Part shown: positions 10,981-21,267 of the stretch, in pieces | Position numbering within the stretch: the first letter of the stretch is position 1 | Layout: each line of letters starts with the position of its first letter | Assembly (NCBI RefSeq): GCF_029852145.1 | Contig: NC_079969.1 | Coordinates: 18,905,798-18,969,797 of the forward strand | Source of the DNA: Microplitis mediator | Taxonomy: Eukaryota; Arthropoda; Insecta; Hymenoptera; Braconidae | Length of the DNA: 64,000 nucleotides | Direction: 5' to 3' | The notes under the pieces: model-generated | The model's database searches: none | Told to the model about the DNA's origin: nothing | The model's input: the letters and a program-made list of their open reading frames with translations, nothing else | Position numbers and translations under genes: made by a program

Positions 10981-13248
10981 TTACTTCCGGTTGACTCCTA
11001 TTTTTAACTTAGGTAGGACCGTGCGGTAGGAGCTGGCAATGCGAAGGGCCCCTCTTCGCTGCACTGCGGCCATACGTTTTCGGTACTTTTCGTACCGCAG
11101 CGCATCAGCCCAGACTTCGACACCGTAGAGCATTATTGACTCGGCAGTGCGCAGCAACAATCGTCGCTTAGAGGGTCGGGGGCCGCCAACATTGGCCATT
11201 ACCCTGCTCAGCGATGTCACTACGCCAGCTGCCTTGTCTGCTCTACACCGGATCTCGTCCCAGAAAGTGAGCCTCGAGTCTAGGCTCACCCCCAGGTACT
11301 TCACCGATGCCTTAGTCTGGACCGTTGCCAGTCCTACCTGCATATCCGTTATCAATGGGATATGCTTCTTCGTCAAAAATACGATCTCGGTTTTAGCCAG
11401 CGCTAACTCCAAGCCGTGGCCATCCATCCAGGAGCGCACCCGACGCATTACCTGGTTGAGTAGCATTTGCGCAACATCGAAATTCCTGCCGATAATCACG
11501 GCAGCGATGTCATCCGCATACCCAATCAGGAAAGTGCCCTCAGGCATTTCCATCCTGAGGATCCCGTCATAGGAAATATTCCAAATGTCAGGACCCAGGA
11601 TGGAGCCTTGGGCTGCCCCAGCCGTTATCTCACGGCTGGTTGGACCATCCGTGGTGGTGTACATCAAGGAGCGGGCATCCAGGTAATCCTCCATGATCTT
11701 AAGGAGGTATCCCGGGATGTTGAAGTCGCGCTCCATCGCTTTAATCGCGTCACACCACCGCACCGAGTTGAAGGCATTCTTCACATCCAGTGTTACCAGT
11801 AGACAGACGGAGCGGGAAAAATGATTCCCACGCTCCGTGCCCCTGGCAGCCTCGACTACCTCCTGGATAGCGTGTATCGTCGACCTCCCTTTCCGAAAGC
11901 CATATTGTCTTTCAGAAAGGTTTCCAGCAGCTTGGATTGCTGCGTGGAGGCGAGGCCGAAGAAGCTTCTCCAGAAGTTTGCTGGCTGTATCCAGCATACA
12001 CAGGGGTCTGTATGATGATGGACTGTCTACTGGTCCCCCTTTTCCCTTGTCGATAAGTACAAGCCTGGCCTGCTTCCAGCGGGTAAGAAAGATCCCCGCC
12101 TGCAGGCAAGCGTTGTACATCTCAAGGAAAAGGTCTGGATGCCCTTCAACTGCTGCTTTCAGCACCTCTGCTGGCAGACCGTCAGGGCCTGGCGCCTTTT
12201 TGTTCTTGAAGGACCGCGCCGCGCGTACTAGCTCCCCTTTTGTAAACAAAGGGAGCAACGCTAAGTCCTCTGGTGGTCGAGAACGGCGCGGCAGCTTAGG
12301 GTGACTGGGGAAAAGGGTATCGACAATCCTGTCAATTGTCCCCGCAGCCATTGGGGCATTCTTACCGAATGCGCCCAATTTGCGAAGGACTATCTTATAC
12401 CTTAGCCCCCAGGGATCGTTGTTGAGATCCTCCCCAAGCTCCTTCCAGCAGCGGTGCTTACTTTGTTGGATGGCCCGACGAAGCACTTTTCTTGCCGCTT
12501 TATACTCGGCAGTGCTCCGGGCTGCGTCGGAATCGCGGTGACGAGCTCGTTGTGAGAGTCTTCTAGTCCGAAGACACTCTCGTCTGATCAGCGCGATTTC
12601 GTCCGTCCACCAGTACACCGGGCGTCGTTGCCCACGCTGGCAAACCCTTGGTACTGCGTCCTTGCAAGCCTGGTGGAGGTGTGACATAACAACCTCCACC
12701 ATTTTCTCGGCTTTTGCAAGGACCGGCAAATCTTCAGGTATTCCTTCTAGGGCTAACTGGCCGCGTATTAGGGCCGGAGATAGCTTTTGGGGGTCCATCT
12801 TGTTGACATTCCACTTGGCAGGAGCTTTTGATGTTTTGCTCCGGACTGAGTTTACATTACGTACTCGAAACGTAATGTATTGGTGATCGCTGGCTGTATA
12901 GTCTTCGACCACCATCCAGTCCTCGACACGCGATGCCAAGCGTTCCGTGGACAGAGAGACATCTATAATTGTCTCTTTGTAGCCTGGCCTCCGGAAAGTG
13001 GTCGATGAGCCGGTGTTTAACACCACCAGCCCTACTCTTGACACCATGTCCAAGAGCCGCCCACCCCGAGAATCCGGCCAAGGCTCCCCCCATTCTAACG
13101 CTTTAGCGTTAAAATCTCCGGCCACTACCAGTTCGCCCTCCATCTCACGGACAGCGTCCTCCAGGCCATCAAGTTTAGCCTGGAAGTCCGCAATACGTTC
13201 GTTTGGTGTAAAGTAACAACTGACATAAGTCACGTCGCTGCTCTTCAC
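10981..13248 (-). pseudogene. R1-clade ORF2: endonuclease/reverse transcriptase
   Basis: The 755-residue frame begins inside the APE-like endonuclease (VVAGDFNAKALEWG; DVSLST; SDHQYITF near residue 120). The reverse transcriptase follows, with APGPDGLPAEVLK, YGFRKGRST and the catalytic FLIGYADDIAA. It nicks target DNA and copies the element RNA from the nick. The natural frame starts upstream (about 13482), where GNMNRSR and DIVLISEQYR belong to the endonuclease N terminus, but a TAG near 13405 interrupts it. After ASSYRTV the frame jumps to about ten unrelated residues and stops, so the C-terminal CCHC region typical of the clade has been deleted. Confidence 0.9.
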
Positions 13249-13475
13249 CCAAACGAACCCGCTGCCCGATCCATGGTCAGCAACATAAAATCGTTGCTGA
13301 TTTGGGACCCATATTGCCGCTGTACCAAGAGTGTCCTCGTACCATCCTGGACCATCTCTCGCACGATATTGCTCACTGATAAGGACTATATCAGCGGCTT
13401 TCTAGAGCGAGATCTGCGCCAGGAGGTCGTGGGCAACTCGACTCCGGTTCATGTTGCCCTGGAGTACAACCGCCG

Positions 13476-13745
13476 TTATTTTTTGGCTTGTGCGAGCGCC
13501 TTGCGGAATGCTCCGCACAAACCAGATCCCGCTATGTGTTGATTAGCCTCGGGATTACCCTCAGGCGTGGGGCAGAGAAAGCATCTAGGTTTAGCGGTGC
13601 AAGCTGCTGCCTTATGCTCCTCTGAGCCACACCTGTAGCAGGCCTTACTCCGGTCGGGTCCAGGACAGGACGGAGATTGGTGTCCAAATGCAAGACATTT
13701 GAAACACCGTGCCACTTCGGCCCGCCGTCTTACTCGGCAGTTCAT
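13476..13745 (-). pseudogene. R1-clade ORF1 C-terminal fragment with three zinc knuckles
   Basis: The 89 residues hold three CCHC-type knuckles: CFKCLAFGHQSPSC, CYRCGSEEHKAAAC and CFLC...HIAGSGLC. This is the nucleic-acid-binding end of a gag-like ORF1 in R1-clade elements. The fragment starts at the edge of (TAA)n, so the rest of ORF1 and the 5' UTR are missing. Its stop lies at the start of ORF2, consistent with the overlapping ORF1/ORF2 arrangement of the clade. Confidence 0.85.
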
Positions 13746-13757
13746 AATAATAATAAT
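13743..13757. repeat. (TAA)n, middle segment
   Basis: A short ATA/TAA tract between the 5' edge of the R1-clade copy and the 5' end of the R4/Dong-like element. Confidence 0.8.
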
Positions 13758-16700
13758 TGCCCACGGTGCATGTTGTGCGGCCAGCGGAGATTTTGATTAC
13801 TCCGTGGCGCACAGTGGGCTAGATAGGTCAGCCCTCCATCTACTGACCTACCAAGCGCACAACAACCTTCGCATTGGGTTAACTCCCCAATGTGAAGTAA
13901 ACTGAGTTCAAGACAATCCTGAACACAGAAGTGCTCCCCACAACCGGCCCTTCTCGGATGAGGGCTACCCACTAGCTGGGCGGAGCACCGAGATTCCGAA
14001 TGATGACGACCCTGGCGAACAACGGACTGCATTTAGGTGGACGGAGGAATTACGAGTCGATCTCCTGATGTGCTATAATAACAGTGAACCGGAGCGGAGA
14101 GGTTACATGGCTAGGATGCATGCTCTCTGGAGCGATATGCACCCTAACCATAGCCATTTTTCACAACAACATCTGCGTGATTATGCCTCTCATCTCCGGC
14201 GAACACGACGATCACTGTTAAATAACAGACGAGTATCTCACCGTCTGTCTTTTCCAGCACAGCTACATCAGGAGAGACGCCGTTCTTCCGAAGACGCCGA
14301 CAATGATTTTGAAAGACGACAAGTATGTATCTCTAAAAAGATACACTACCCAAAACATCTACTTGACACGGAAAACCACGAGCTATCGCTTCGGATTCAG
14401 GAAGATTCTACTCTACTCACCATCAATCAAGCTGTCTATGATGCTGCTTCCTCACTCTTACCTCCGGCAAGAAATAATACTTCTTCTCCGGAGGCTAAGA
14501 TGAGAAGTCGCATTGGACAGCTTTCACTGAAGATTGATGATCTCCGGAAACATGTCTCCCGCATTCAGTGTGTTATTGAGTACGTGAATGCTCGTAAAGC
14601 GTTTACGCCTAAAGTCCGCCGTATTGCGGCTGGACTACGATATCAACATCACACACTGAATAAGGAGAATCTTCTTAACATCAAAGAAGGTTCTCTCAAT
14701 AGGCTGCGGGCTCTGGTGACTGCTAAAAAGTCACTAGAGAAAAAGCTGAAGCGGCTTACCGATAACTCTTTGTTTCGGTTGAGTCCTTCACGCTTTCTGA
14801 CACCTAAGACATCTGTTTCTGGCGATCCCCCATCTATCGAGCGAGTAGAAGCTTTCTGGTCCGAGTTGTATGGTGATCAACCGAACGTGAATCGTGACAC
14901 TCCAGCTCTCAACGACTTCGAGGCATTTTGTCGCCACCACCGAAACTACAATGCTGATGAAGAGAGCCCTGAAGTCAGCGTGGAAGAGGTTCGTTCGGCT
15001 CTGAATAATGGTAAGAACTGGGCTGCTCCAAGTCCGGATCGCATCAACTTATTTTGGTGGAAGAAACTTACTTCTACCCATAACCATCTGGCCCGGATTT
15101 TTACAGCGTTTATCAGAGGCAACGAACCTATTCCGTGCTGGCTTGTAGAAGGGCGAACCGTGCTCATCCCTAAGAAAGGTGACTTGTCCGACCCGAAGAA
15201 CTACAGGCCTATCATCTGTTTGAATGCAGTTTATAAGATTTTCACAAAAATCTTGAATAATCGCATTCTACAGGAGATAGATCCTGTATGGCAGCAGATA
15301 TACGAACAACGTGGCAGTAAAAGAGGCTTGTCAGGTTGCAAAGAGAATCTGTTAGTAGATCGTTGTGTCATTCAAGACGCGGTCTACTATCAGCGCAACC
15401 TGTCAATGGCCTGGATTGACTACCGTAAGGCATTCGACTCAACATCTCACGAGCTCATTTTCTTTTTGCTCAAATGCCTTGGGGTCAATCGCGATACAGT
15501 GGGATGCATACAGCGTACGATGCAACTTTGGCGAACACGGTTCCACATTTCATGTGGCAACGACAAACGTGTGACCGAAGTTGTCCAGTACAAGCGAGGT
15601 GTCTTCCAGGGAGATTCCCTGAGCCCGCTGCTGTTTTGCATCTCACTGCTGCCGATATCTGTTGCGCTACGCCGTACCCGTGGATACTCAGTGGGCCCAC
15701 CAACTGATCGGAAATATTCGATCACCCACTTACTCTACATGGATGATCTTAAGGTATATGCTTCTGATGAGGAACACCTTCAGACAGCCTTGAATATCGT
15801 AGGGGAGTATACACGGGATGTCGTCATGGCTTTTAGGTTGGACAAGTGCGCGGTCGTTAATCTGGTGAAGGGTAAGTGCTCTGATTTGCGCGAAGATATC
15901 GAGTTAGTAGATGGGAGCGTCATTGACCATCTTGACGCCGGAGAGTCGTACAAATATCTAGGGATTGACGGGAGTCCTATGCAGGACGTCTCGAAAATCA
16001 AAACGACTCTCTGCAGCGAGTATGGGCGGAGACTCCGGAAAATCTGGTCAGCAGAACTTTCCGGGAAAAACAAGGTCTCTGCAACAAACATGCTTGCTGT
16101 CCCAGTACTTCTCTACTCTTTCGGTGTCCTTAAATGGACCCGAAAAGAGCTTAGAGATCTCGATACCAAGACACGCAAAGTCATGAATATCAATCGGAGC
16201 ATGCACCCTAAGTCCTTAGTCACCAGATTATACCTTTCCCGGCACATCGGAGGGAGAGGTCTACAGAGCTTGGAGTGTCTACACGATCGTTTGGTTTTGG
16301 GTCTAACATACGAAGTTGTCAATTTCACAGCAGATGAGAACGACTTCCTTATGCAGATTGTTCATAGTCATGAGAATCTGCAGAAGGGAACGTTCTTATA
16401 TAAGGCAGCAAGGTACGCGGCAAAATCCCTCGGTCTCGGAAGAGTAAACCCTTTTATTGAACTCCCTAAGGAAGAATTTAAGAGTGTCGGCAGGAATGCT
16501 GAGCAGCAAAAACTGCTCAGTAAACACATGGACAAGTCCATGCACAGCGTGTTCTTCAAACACGTGCGTGACCATGGCTTGTCCACCCAGCTGACGTTTT
16601 CCTTCCTTAAGTCAGCTGGCCTGATGTCCGAGACCGAAGGATATATTTTTGCCTGCCAAGATGGTGTAATCAATACCCTCGAATACCGTGCGAAAGTACT

Positions 16701-17433
16701 CCAGATGCAGCTACCCGACACATCGTGTAGGGTGTGTAAGCAACATCCTGAGACGCTTATGCATCTCTTGTCAGCATGTCCTGTGCTGGCAAGAGGTGCA
16801 TACATCCAGCGTCATAATGCTGCTCTGCGAGTACTCTACTACCACCTTAGACATACGCACGGTATCGATAAAACACCAGTGCTGCCTTATCTGCCAGGAG
16901 ATATTCCACAAGTTGTTGAGAATGACCGTTGCCGTATTTATTGGAACGTGGCATTCGCAACAACTCGGAAAATAGATCACAACAAACCTGATATTGTGCT
17001 CTTCGATAAAACCACTCGTGACATTTATGTCATCGAGTTCTCAGCACCTGCTGAGTATAACATAACGGTTAAAGAAGAGCACAAACACGAGATATATCAG
17101 GATCTCCTGTTTGAAATTGGCAAACTTTACCCAGGTTACCGTGTCAAACTTGTCGTCCTCATTGTTGGTGTCCTAGGAGGGATGAAACAGTCGTTTGTGT
17201 CTGCATTAGCTAGAATACCAACTTGTTCAGCGCAAGTTAAGTTTCTGGCATCGCGGATGCAAAAAGCTGTTATACTCGGGTCCCTCCGTCTCCTAAGGCA
17301 AAGAAACTTGGCCTGCTGCGCATGCTGATCATCTTGTTGATGATGCATCGCAGCAGTAACGATTTGGCGCTCAGCTGAGGCCCTCGGTAGAGTCGGACTA
17401 CCGGGGATAACCCCCTGAGCATTTACTTAAAAA
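13758..17433 (+). mobile_element. R4/Dong-like non-LTR retrotransposon inserted in (TAA)n
   Basis: About 3.7 kb with a 5' leader, one long ORF, a roughly 100 bp 3' UTR ending in A-rich sequence, and TAA repeats on both sides. One ORF with RT followed by a zinc finger and a restriction-like endonuclease is the R2/R4-type architecture. Dong elements of the R4 clade are known to insert into TAA repeats, so the setting supports that clade. The ORF has no internal stop, so this could be a recently active copy. Confidence 0.85.
14068..17328 (+). CDS. R4/Dong-like reverse transcriptase with C-terminal restriction-like endonuclease
   Basis: The frame has 1086 residues from the first ATG. The N-terminal region is basic. 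Reverse transcriptase: NYRPIICLN, SMAWIDYRKAFD, GVFQGDSLSPLLF and the catalytic LLYMDDLKVYA (about residues 550-560). A CCHC finger (CRVCKQHPETLMHLLSAC) follows near residue 890. A PD-(D/E)XK-type endonuclease (KPDIVLFDKTTRDIYVIEF) sits near 975-990. The product cuts (TAA)n DNA and primes reverse transcription there (family knowledge). The frame is open upstream to 13906 without an ATG, and residues such as FRWTEELRVDLL just before 14068 look like genuine N-terminal Myb-like sequence. Translation may therefore begin upstream or at a non-ATG codon. Confidence 0.93.
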   Translation: MCYNNSEPERRGYMARMHALWSDMHPNHSHFSQQHLRDYASHLRRTRRSLLNNRRVSHRLSFPAQLHQERRRSSEDADNDFERRQVCISKKIHYPKHLLDTENHELSLRIQEDSTLLTINQAVYDAASSLLPPARNNTSSPEAKMRSRIGQLSLKIDDLRKHVSRIQCVIEYVNARKAFTPKVRRIAAGLRYQHHTLNKENLLNIKEGSLNRLRALVTAKKSLEKKLKRLTDNSLFRLSPSRFLTPKTSVSGDPPSIERVEAFWSELYGDQPNVNRDTPALNDFEAFCRHHRNYNADEESPEVSVEEVRSALNNGKNWAAPSPDRINLFWWKKLTSTHNHLARIFTAFIRGNEPIPCWLVEGRTVLIPKKGDLSDPKNYRPIICLNAVYKIFTKILNNRILQEIDPVWQQIYEQRGSKRGLSGCKENLLVDRCVIQDAVYYQRNLSMAWIDYRKAFDSTSHELIFFLLKCLGVNRDTVGCIQRTMQLWRTRFHISCGNDKRVTEVVQYKRGVFQGDSLSPLLFCISLLPISVALRRTRGYSVGPPTDRKYSITHLLYMDDLKVYASDEEHLQTALNIVGEYTRDVVMAFRLDKCAVVNLVKGKCSDLREDIELVDGSVIDHLDAGESYKYLGIDGSPMQDVSKIKTTLCSEYGRRLRKIWSAELSGKNKVSATNMLAVPVLLYSFGVLKWTRKELRDLDTKTRKVMNINRSMHPKSLVTRLYLSRHIGGRGLQSLECLHDRLVLGLTYEVVNFTADENDFLMQIVHSHENLQKGTFLYKAARYAAKSLGLGRVNPFIELPKEEFKSVGRNAEQQKLLSKHMDKSMHSVFFKHVRDHGLSTQLTFSFLKSAGLMSETEGYIFACQDGVINTLEYRAKVLQMQLPDTSCRVCKQHPETLMHLLSACPVLARGAYIQRHNAALRVLYYHLRHTHGIDKTPVLPYLPGDIPQVVENDRCRIYWNVAFATTRKIDHNKPDIVLFDKTTRDIYVIEFSAPAEYNITVKEEHKHEIYQDLLFEIGKLYPGYRVKLVVLIVGVLGGMKQSFVSALARIPTCSAQVKFLASRMQKAVILGSLRLLRQRNLACCAC

Positions 17434-17436
17434 AGA

Positions 17437-17466
<30 letters not shown>
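17434..17466. repeat. (TAA)n, right segment
   Basis: About ten TAA units immediately after the A-rich 3' end of the R4/Dong-like element. Confidence 0.95.
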
Positions 17467-17471
<5 letters not shown>

Positions 17472-17844
17472 TAGCTATAATGATTTAAACATTTACTATA
17501 TAATACATTAAATTTTTTATAATTTTTTACGAATTCATTGCATATATATTTATTATATACACATTTTGAAATGTTTTTATTTATTATCGTTTTCTACAAT
17601 AGATTAATCATACCATTCCTACACTGTTATTTCCTAGATATAAAAATAAGTAAAAAGAGAAATTCCCATATTAATAAATTATAAATATTACGTAAATATT
17701 TTTTACTTTTATTCGATTATTTGTTTTTTTTTATTCATTCATCTGTTGACGATTTGTTTTTTTCCTTACTATTTTATAAATTTTTTTCTTTCATTATTCT
17801 TTTTTTTCATAATTGATTATCGTTTTCACAAACTTTTTTAATTT

Positions 17845-18515
17845 CCCGGTAGAAAAAAATTGACGATTTCCGAAAAATTGGGAAGTTATTGTTTTCACCC
17901 CGATTTGCGAAAATCGAAATTTCATCAGATGTCGACGTTCTGAGGTCCTAGGAAGCTATTCTGACTATTTTTAGAATGATGTCCGAGTGTATGTATGTAT
18001 GTATGTATGTATGTGTGTGTGTCTCTGTGCGTGTGTGTGTGTGTGTATGTGTGTGACCGGCTTATAACTTTTTAACTAATGAACCGATTTGGATGGTTAA
18101 GGCGGCAATCGAAAGAACTTGTTGGCCATCAAATTTTCTGAAAATTTTAGATCATTTGATCAAGTAGATTCGAAAATATTGGCGAATTACGGAAAAAAAA
18201 TTTTTTTTTTTATCAGTTTTTTATCGATTTCTCAGAAACGACTCGAACGATCGACTTCAAAATCTAATCAGCTCCAGAACTCAATAAAACGCGTCGATTG
18301 CCGCCTTAACCATCAAAATCGGTTTATTCGTTCGTGAGATATCGTGGGAGAAAGAAATGCTAAAAACGGTTTTTTTCGAAAAGAATGGGATACAATAGTA
18401 TTTTCGAGCTCGAAAATGTACTCACAACAATGTTTTCGAGCTTAAGGAGCTCGAAAACAGCGGGAAGTTTTGGGGCTGGTCCGCAGGGTCAACCGATAGA
18501 CATATTTTTTTTTAT
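17845..18515. repeat. MITE-like repeat with internal microsatellite and inverted repeats
   Basis: Contains (TGTA)n/(GT)n at about 17988-18055 and an inverted pair (CCGATTTGGATGGTTAAGGCGGCAATCGA near 18085 and its inverse near 18290). A second inverted pair is built on TTCGAGCTCGAAAA, and AGTTTTGGGGCTGG near 18470 recurs near 10530. No coding capacity. The inverted-repeat layout suggests a degenerate non-autonomous DNA element. Exact ends are not resolved. Confidence 0.45.
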
Positions 18516-18591
18516 TATTTTTCCATTTCATAATTTATAATGAATTAAATGATAACGAAACAACAGGTTATTGAATGCATACCTTAAACAG

Positions 18592-18915
18592 TTATTCTTC
18601 ATCTTCAGACTTTATCTTGATTTTAAGATTTGGTAATAAAGCGAAATCATTTATCCCTAAGGTAATTGGGATTAATTTTACATGTGACTCTTCATTAATT
18701 TCAAAACGAAAATCATTAATAAGAGGGTCATTTGTAAATTGATCTAAAACTCCAAATCGTGCAATTGATCTTTCTATTATAATTACTTCATGCAAATTTA
18801 TTTGACTGATGACATTTTTAAAGACAGTTTTCATACGAATCACGTATCTCACAATTTGTCTTTCAGATACTAAAAAAACAAATCTTTCTTCATACTCGAC
18901 CAATAGCATTCCCAA
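18592..18915 (-). CDS. Unrecognised open frame, 107 residues
   Basis: I do not recognise it. The product would be charged, ending in an acidic KIKSEDEE tail, with alternating hydrophobic stretches (RIARFG-like and PITLGINDFALLPNL). It has no signal peptide, zinc ligands or membrane segment, and no partner gene nearby. It may be a fragment of a repeat-derived gene or chance. Confidence 0.2.
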   Translation of the reverse strand: MGMLLVEYEERFVFLVSERQIVRYVIRMKTVFKNVISQINLHEVIIIERSIARFGVLDQFTNDPLINDFRFEINEESHVKLIPITLGINDFALLPNLKIKIKSEDEE

Positions 18916-19090
18916 TATTCTAACTCTCTATTATCATTGAAATTTATTTTCACCATTTTTGTTAATTCTCCTGTATAGATTTACTCAAAAAATATTGTTA
19001 AATTTTTATAAAGCAAGAATAAGTTTTTGTTAAGAATGGTTAAGTTTATTTTTTCAGTTGTTGATTGTTTTCTATTTTTTTTTTTTTTTT

Positions 19091-19231
19091 ACATGTAATT
19101 TTACAATTTAGTTATTCTCAATAAACCTTACAGAGCAGACGTGGTAGTTTACGTTAATTATTATCGCTGTTATATTTTGCCTTCTTCGTGTCACATACTT
19201 CATACGCATTTATTCCACAACCCCTTCAATA
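19091..19231 (+). mobile_element. Partial copia LTR, inverted relative to the copia body
   Basis: From ACATGTAATTTTAC to CTTCAATA this stretch is a close inverted copy of the copia 5' LTR at 32496-32640, including the AATAAA-type CTCAATAAACC and the terminal ACAACCCCTTCAATA. The adjoining GAATT (19232-19236) is the reverse complement of the AATTC beside the other LTR at 32743-32747, the expected target duplication. The 5' part of the LTR is missing; poly(T) replaces it. Confidence 0.8.
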
Positions 19232-19667
19232 GAATTCCGCATTGTTTTTTCGTTATTTGCATTTTAGTGTCAAACTCTCTTTAAAAAAAAAATAGTAATC
19301 TAACTGATTTGAAAATCTTGACATTAAAATGTAAATAACAAGGAACAAAATGTGAAATTCGACAAAACTTTGTTGGAAAAGTTTGTAGGGAATAAAATTG
19401 TCTACAAAGAAGTATCAATATCATTTTATAATAGGTCTGATAGTTTTGCCGAAAAAGTAAAAAGATCTCAAATTTCAGTATAAATTTGACTTCAAGCTTG
19501 AATAATTTTTAAACAAATAGATTTATCAAAAAATGATAAGGGACTTTTTCTGTAAAGCATTAAATTCCCTACCAAATCATGTTCGCAGATTTTTCTTACG
19601 ATGCATCGTTAGCTAGTTATAAAAAACAGAAGAACAACAAATTGTTTTTTTTTTTAACACCCTAGTA
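19232..19667 (+). mobile_element. Large part of a fold-back element (family 3), split by copia
   Basis: Homologous to the fold-back in the intron of the YR gene at 56.0-57.1 kb and to 32743-33115. Shared blocks include TTTGTAGGGAATAAAATTG, GGTCTGATAGTTTTGCCG and GATTTATCAAAAAATGATAAG. It includes the palindromic centre and ends in CACCCTAG. Its outer end faces the paralogous exon at 20831, as the intact intron predicts if this segment has been inverted. Confidence 0.7.
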
Positions 19668-19736
19668 TGAATACTTTCTCCTTTGATATATTTTTACATC
19701 TGATTTTCTATTTTAAATACAACTAAGTACAACTAT

Positions 19737-20790
19737 TGTAACATGAGAAAAAATTCGACATCGACCCGAGGTTTGAAATTATTTAAATAAAATAAATAGT
19801 TATCCGGTGAGCCAATTCTGGTGACACCTATGAGCCAAAATTTCGACTTCGACCGAGCAATCGACCCAACGTCTTGTTTGAAACGAGAGATCCGGGTTAG
19901 ACGCCGAACTGAACGGCCACGTTTTTTTTATTTGAACAATTCGACTCGACTAAACGAACAATTTCGATTCCGACGTATGATCGAGTTGCATTACGACATG
20001 TAAGATCAATCCGAGTTTAATCAACGAACAATTAATCGCGACCAATAATTTCGACTGACAATAACCGATTAAGTGAACAAGCCGAAGCCTCGGCCCGAAA
20101 CTGAACAAAGTGTACGACTGAATTGTTTTGTTAATAAACGAGTGAAGTGCAATAATGATTAATTAATGAAATAATTAATTTCGCGTAATAACGGTGTGAT
20201 AGTGAAATTTAACGTGTTACCGAAGTAAAATATTATTTTATATTTTATTTTATTTCATCGAGCAATTCTGAGAATTACGGATTATCCGTGTCTCATTCCT
20301 ACCGAGTCGAGTCTTACGTTTACAATACTCTGACGTCATTCGTCAAGTATTTTGGTGTGAAAAATAAAATGATTTTATTTTAATTTCGTCAACCGACTGT
20401 GTTTTCTCCGAGCAATGAACTAATCGTGTTTTTCGATCAACTACGATTTTTTTTTGATAATTTTGTTTATATCGAGTCAAGCCGACAACGGCAAATTATT
20501 ATTTTGTTTGTAACCCATTATTTTTGTGAGACCGATCAATTTATTATTCTGTGTTCAATATACGATTAATTAATTTTGTTCAATTCTGATTAATTATTTA
20601 TCGTAATCTTAAGTGCCTGACCTTTCCTCGATCCGCCACCCTGAGCCGAGTTATATTTTGATAATTGTTTTTTTGGTGATTATAAAATCACCTGGCGCCC
20701 AACTAATAATTTTGAACAAGGTTGCCAAAAATCGTAAGTGTGTTCGGACTTCACTCCAGTAGATCCCCGGTGGTGAAAAACCCGTTACAC
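19737..20790 (+). mobile_element. Solo LTR, 1054 bp (TGTAAC...GTTACA)
   Basis: Inverted termini TGTAAC and GTTACA bound the unit. Flanking tetranucleotides are CTAT and CTAG, one mismatch from a 4 bp target duplication. A TGGCGCCCAAC motif at about 20694 resembles a lysine-tRNA primer site, so the real LTR could end before it with a scrap of internal sequence attached. The interior is rich in TCGA-type motifs and noncoding. It sits in an intron of the broken YR paralog, between the fold-back element and exon 5. Confidence 0.6.
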
Positions 20791-20830
20791 TAGATAAACC
20801 ACAGAGTAAATTCTTTTAATTTATTTTCAG

Positions 20831-21020
20831 CATCTTGCAGTCATGAGCCCGATTTCCAGATAAGTAACACAGCTACTACTTTCAAGAATACTAGATTTAT
20901 GAATCTTAGCACCAGTATAGAAGTAATTCATTGAATGATTCGGATGAGGATTCATCATCAACATTGCAACAGATTCTTTAAAAAAAGGTTCATAAAAAAA
21001 ATATAGTAAACCTTGAAGAT
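20831..21020 (+). pseudogene. Broken YR paralog: degenerate exon 5
   Basis: TTATTTTCAG at 20821-20830 is an acceptor. The exon then opens CATCTTGCAGTCATGAGCC, matching exon 5 of the intact gene at 55967 (CATCTTGTAGTAGCTGG) in sequence and phase. Several in-frame stops and indels follow. It lies on the plus strand, opposite to its exon 4 at 33-34.5 kb, because of an inversion. Confidence 0.6.
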
Positions 21021-21073
21021 GATATTATCTCTTTAACAAGAAATGATTAACTTCAATATTTCTTTTATTTTAG

Positions 21074-21267
21074 GTAATACTAGAAAAACTACCAAAGTGC
21101 GATGGACAGAAGAAGAGCGCAAAATAGTTCTCAATGCGATCTCTCAATTTATTACAGACAAAAAACTGCCATCCACTAAGCTGGTGCTAAAATTATTAAA
21201 TGAAAATTCAAATTTAAAGAGAACTGTAGCTACTATCCGAGTAGAAATTCATAATCAATATTCATGA
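21074..21267 (+). pseudogene. Broken YR paralog: terminal SANT/Myb-like exon
   Basis: The acceptor TTTTATTTTAG precedes a frame that reads TTKVRWTEEERKIVLNAI, then KKLPSTKLVLKLL and NLKRTVATIR. This is clearly homologous to the last exon of the intact gene at 54822-55045 (KKPWSNEERRVVLEKF, MKVPSTDCIKKLL, NVKRTVPQIR). The acceptor position and phase are identical. It ends in TGA. The exon itself is intact, but it is cut from its upstream exons by inversion and insertions. Confidence 0.75.

Larger units (their letters stand above)
10804..13745 (-). mobile_element. R1-clade non-LTR retrotransposon, 5'-truncated
   Basis: Read on the minus strand the order is an ORF1 fragment with zinc knuckles (13745-13476), then ORF2 with APE-type endonuclease and reverse transcriptase (13482-10981). 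A 3' UTR with GGTTTTAGTCGGTAGTCC and a poly(A) tail (plus-strand poly(T) at 10804-10823) closes it. (TAA)n lies at both ends. ORF1 is truncated at its 5' side by that repeat. ORF2 has an in-frame TAG near 13405 and lacks its usual C-terminal region, so the copy is dead. Confidence 0.85.

Noticed and set aside
11147..13216. Several plus-strand frames of 60-155 codons across the R1-clade ORF2
   Set aside because: They are antisense shadows of a GC-richer coding region and have no domain of their own.
14946..17348. Minus-strand frames (up to 145 codons) across the R4/Dong-like ORF
   Set aside because: Shadows of the long plus-strand gene; no recognisable motifs.
20694..20710. TGGCGCCCAAC as primer site of a full retrotransposon
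   Set aside because: It may be a relic, but no gag or pol follows, and the TGTAAC...GTTACA boundaries fit a solo unit better.
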